Shown piece by piece: positions 62,469 to 64,000 of a stretch of DNA of 64,000 nt. The notes below the pieces were generated by a model. The model saw only the letters and a list, made by a program, of their open reading frames with translations, was not told the origin of the DNA and did not search any database. The stretch spans positions 1 through 64,000 of the forward strand of contig NZ_SGVY01000016.1 in assembly GCF_004535825.1 (NCBI RefSeq). Reading direction: 5' to 3'. Positions within the stretch are counted from its first letter, which is position 1. Every line of letters begins with the position of its first letter. This DNA is from Segatella hominis. Lineage in GTDB: Bacteria; Bacteroidota; Bacteroidia; Bacteroidales; Bacteroidaceae. The position numbers and the translations under genes are program-made.

Positions 62469-62545
62469 AGGCATCGGAGCTGTTATGGAATAGGAATGTG
62501 GAAGTTATATCTTTTCGGCAGTGGCGGCATCCGATGCCTTTTTCT
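62469..62545 (+). terminator. Terminator of the small secreted protein gene
   Basis: AGGCATCGGA and TCCGATGCCT, perfect 10-bp stem with a 51-base loop, then TTTTTCTT. Confidence 0.65.
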
Positions 62546-62593
62546 TATCCTTTTGAGAAAAATAGAGCATTTTAGAAAAAAAGTGGCTAAAAG

Positions 62594-62625
62594 TTTGGCA
62601 GTATCAAGAATATTGCTTACTTTTG
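62594..62625 (+). promoter_or_regulatory. Promoter of the LytTR leader
   Basis: TTTG (62594-62597), 20 bases, TACTTTTG (62618-62625). The LytTR gene starts about 320 bases further on. Confidence 0.65.
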
Positions 62626-62735
62626 CGGTAGGAGTTGGAGCAGATGGAAAAGAACGGCTGCGATGAAGACTCAAATGAATGAGCGTATTGAACGTTAGTC
62701 TTGAAATAGAAATGTGGAAATTTCAAAATTCAACT

Positions 62736-62840
62736 ATGACGAACAGCAATACGGCTCACGCTATGGGATTATTGTATCCTTTTCTCTATAGGAGGAAGGT
62801 TCCGATATACCTTTTGGCGTGGGCTATTGTTAGTTGCTAG
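62736..62840 (+). CDS. Possible leader peptide before the LytTR gene
   Basis: 34 codons from ATG 62736 (MTNSNTAHAMGLLYPFLYRR, then KVPIYLLAWAIVSC). The stop lies inside the first arm of the hairpin at 62817, as in attenuation by a leader peptide. No ribosome-binding site stands out. Could be chance. Confidence 0.25.
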   Translation: MTNSNTAHAMGLLYPFLYRRKVPIYLLAWAIVSC

Positions 62841-62898
62841 TTGAAAGGTCTTTCCACAACCTCTATTTCGGCGACCGAACAATAGTCCCACGCTTTTT
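62817..62898 (+). terminator. Attenuator-like hairpin in the LytTR leader
   Basis: GCGTGGGCTATTGTT (62817-62831) pairs with AACAATAGTCCCACGC (62878-62893) with a one-base bulge, then T5. It lies between promoter and LytTR start codon, so it either ends a small RNA of about 265 bases or regulates read-through. Confidence 0.6.
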
Positions 62899-62951
62899 CA
62901 TTGAAAACTTAATGACCGATAGCTACTTCTGGGAACAAGTCTGCGATGTAA

Positions 62952-63323
62952 ATGGTAAATATGGATAGTCAATTTATCGTATTCAATACAAAGACGGAAC
63001 TCTTAAGATTAGATGTTTCCAAAATTGTTTATTTCGAAGGAGATGGCAATTATACACAGATTGTTACTATTAACAAGCTGAAGGCTGTTGTTTGTCTGAA
63101 TTTGACTCAGATGGAGAAGTATTTGGCCGAGCATCTTGTAGATTGCAAGAGTATTTTTATGAGAGTGGGTAAGCGCTTTATCATCAACACTGGCTACATC
63201 TATCAGGTCAATACGCAAAAGCAACAGTTGATATTATCAGATTATGAGCATTTTGCTTTTGCTTTAGGTATTTCTAAGGAAGCCTTGAAGCAAATGAAGG
63301 ATTTACTCATAACTAAAAAATAA
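62952..63323 (+). CDS. LytTR DNA-binding domain protein
   Basis: 123 residues (ATG 62961 also possible). Only the LytTR domain is present: IVYFEGDGNYTQIVTINKLK, FMRVGKRFIINTGYIYQVNT, then a helical tail. No receiver domain, so it acts as a one-domain regulator. An FHA-domain protein gene follows after 21 bp, so the two are probably co-transcribed. Confidence 0.88.
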   Translation: MVNMDSQFIVFNTKTELLRLDVSKIVYFEGDGNYTQIVTINKLKAVVCLNLTQMEKYLAEHLVDCKSIFMRVGKRFIINTGYIYQVNTQKQQLILSDYEHFAFALGISKEALKQMKDLLITKK

Positions 63324-63344
63324 ACTAATCAAGCAAAGAATTTT

Positions 63345-64000
63345 ATGGAATTAATCATTGGACGTGATGCTAGTACATCTCAATTGAGAATAACAATGGG
63401 ACAACAATCCAAGACTTTTGGGAGTGCTGGATGTGTTCCTATGACTGTGAGCCGTCAACATTGTAGTTTGACCATTAATCCAGATGGTTCTTATAGAATT
63501 ACGAATCTAAAACCTCAGAATGTTACTTTTGTCAATGGAGTGGAAATAATGGTAAAGACTATCATGGAAAAGGATAAAATAGAACTTGGTCCAAGCAAAT
63601 TTTTGGTTAGTTGGGATTGGATAAAGAGTTTTGTTCCTCAAATGGTAGATTTTCGTCCATTGCAGCGTGTTTGGGAAGAATATGATGAACATAAACTTGA
63701 TCAGCAAATTGCTGACCGCAAGTTTAATTCTCTTCGTGGCATTACTGGTTTGATTACTATGGGAGCCATCGCTTTGAGTATCATTTTCCCAGAATTTAGA
63801 GAGACTCCTCTTTATATAGGTTTGTATCTCTTAGGTATTTTGATTTCTGTAGGCTTTACTGTAAAAGCATATAAGGATTCTTCTAAGGGACCGTTAAGGC
63901 AGAAGCAGTTGACTGAAGAGTTTCAGCAGCATTATGTTTGTCCTCATTGTCATCACTTCCTGGGCTTTCTGTCTTATGGAGTTTTAATGCAGAATGAGAC
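63345..64000 (+). CDS. FHA-domain membrane protein, cut by the window end
   Basis: At least 218 residues, running off the right edge. Residues 1-90 are an FHA domain (MELIIGRDASTSQLRI, MTVSRQHCSLTINPDGSYRI, NVTFVNGVEI), which binds phospho-threonine. Two membrane helices follow (GLITMGAIALSIIF and YIGLYLLGILISVGFTV), then CPHCH, probably the start of a zinc ribbon. Such genes often accompany Ser/Thr kinases and phosphatases, which may lie beyond the window. Confidence 0.85.
   Translation, partial: MELIIGRDASTSQLRITMGQQSKTFGSAGCVPMTVSRQHCSLTINPDGSYRITNLKPQNVTFVNGVEIMVKTIMEKDKIELGPSKFLVSWDWIKSFVPQMVDFRPLQRVWEEYDEHKLDQQIADRKFNSLRGITGLITMGAIALSIIFPEFRETPLYIGLYLLGILISVGFTVKAYKDSSKGPLRQKQLTEEFQQHYVCPHCHHFLGFLSYGVLMQNE

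Overview
The window reads as a chromosomal segment of a Prevotellaceae gut bacterium, most likely Segatella (Prevotella) copri or a close relative. The evidence is the Bacteroidota promoter pattern seen before many genes (TTTG, 19-21 bases, TAnnTTTG), the lack of clear Shine-Dalgarno sequences, and gene families such as the small 'smalltalk' protein, VirE/DUF3987 proteins, a stand-alone T9SS-like C-terminal domain and class III fructose bisphosphatase. No tRNA, rRNA or CRISPR array was seen. All family names come from reading the translations; no database search was run.

Left half (1-29 kb) is accessory and scarred. Two related minus-strand gene trains (about 316-3660 and 6865-11660) share an RNase H-like gene, an AlkZ-related gene, a small unknown gene, the start of a YqiA-DUF1653 hydrolase and the upstream region, but carry different middle genes. 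Train 1 has an AlkD-like glycosylase, DUF1294, YccF and thioredoxin. Train 2 has a Nim-like flavoprotein, a DUF6198 membrane protein and a HAD phosphatase. Between and around them lie a DinD-RhuM fusion, a lipoprotein and remnants of an AAA ATPase, an aldo/keto reductase and a HipBST toxin-antitoxin. Then come a kinase with BspA-type repeats, an HU-like gene broken by an amber codon, a smalltalk gene and a large palindrome. A type I restriction-modification operon (hsdM-hsdS-unknown-hsdR) follows; its hsdS is split at a run of eight G, and the lipoprotein gene before it is out of frame at a run of seven C. Next is a VirE/DUF3987-DUF5675 group with an unusual hairpin leader.

The middle and right (29-59 kb) are ordinary core genome: mnmE, a nucleoside phosphorylase, galE, an L,D-transpeptidase with an ECF sigma factor, aspS, a xylulokinase-type kinase, a mannose-1-phosphate guanylyltransferase, a DedA protein, glnS, mltG, a HAD phosphatase, a LytTR regulator without its phospho-acceptor, a MacAB-TolC-type efflux operon, fbp, two deoxynucleoside kinases, an NAD-dependent DNA ligase and a GNAT enzyme.

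The right end (59-64 kb) is accessory again: an IS4-type transposase tail, an AAA-ATPase/PD-(D/E)XK protein, a frameshifted HicB antitoxin, a 22-bp tandem repeat, a small secreted protein, a long leader with an attenuator-like hairpin before a LytTR regulator, and an FHA-domain membrane protein cut by the window end. The best candidates for something new are the two swapped gene trains with their boundary repeats, the two homopolymer switches at the restriction locus, the palindrome with heptamer repeats, and the hairpin-at-start-site leaders.
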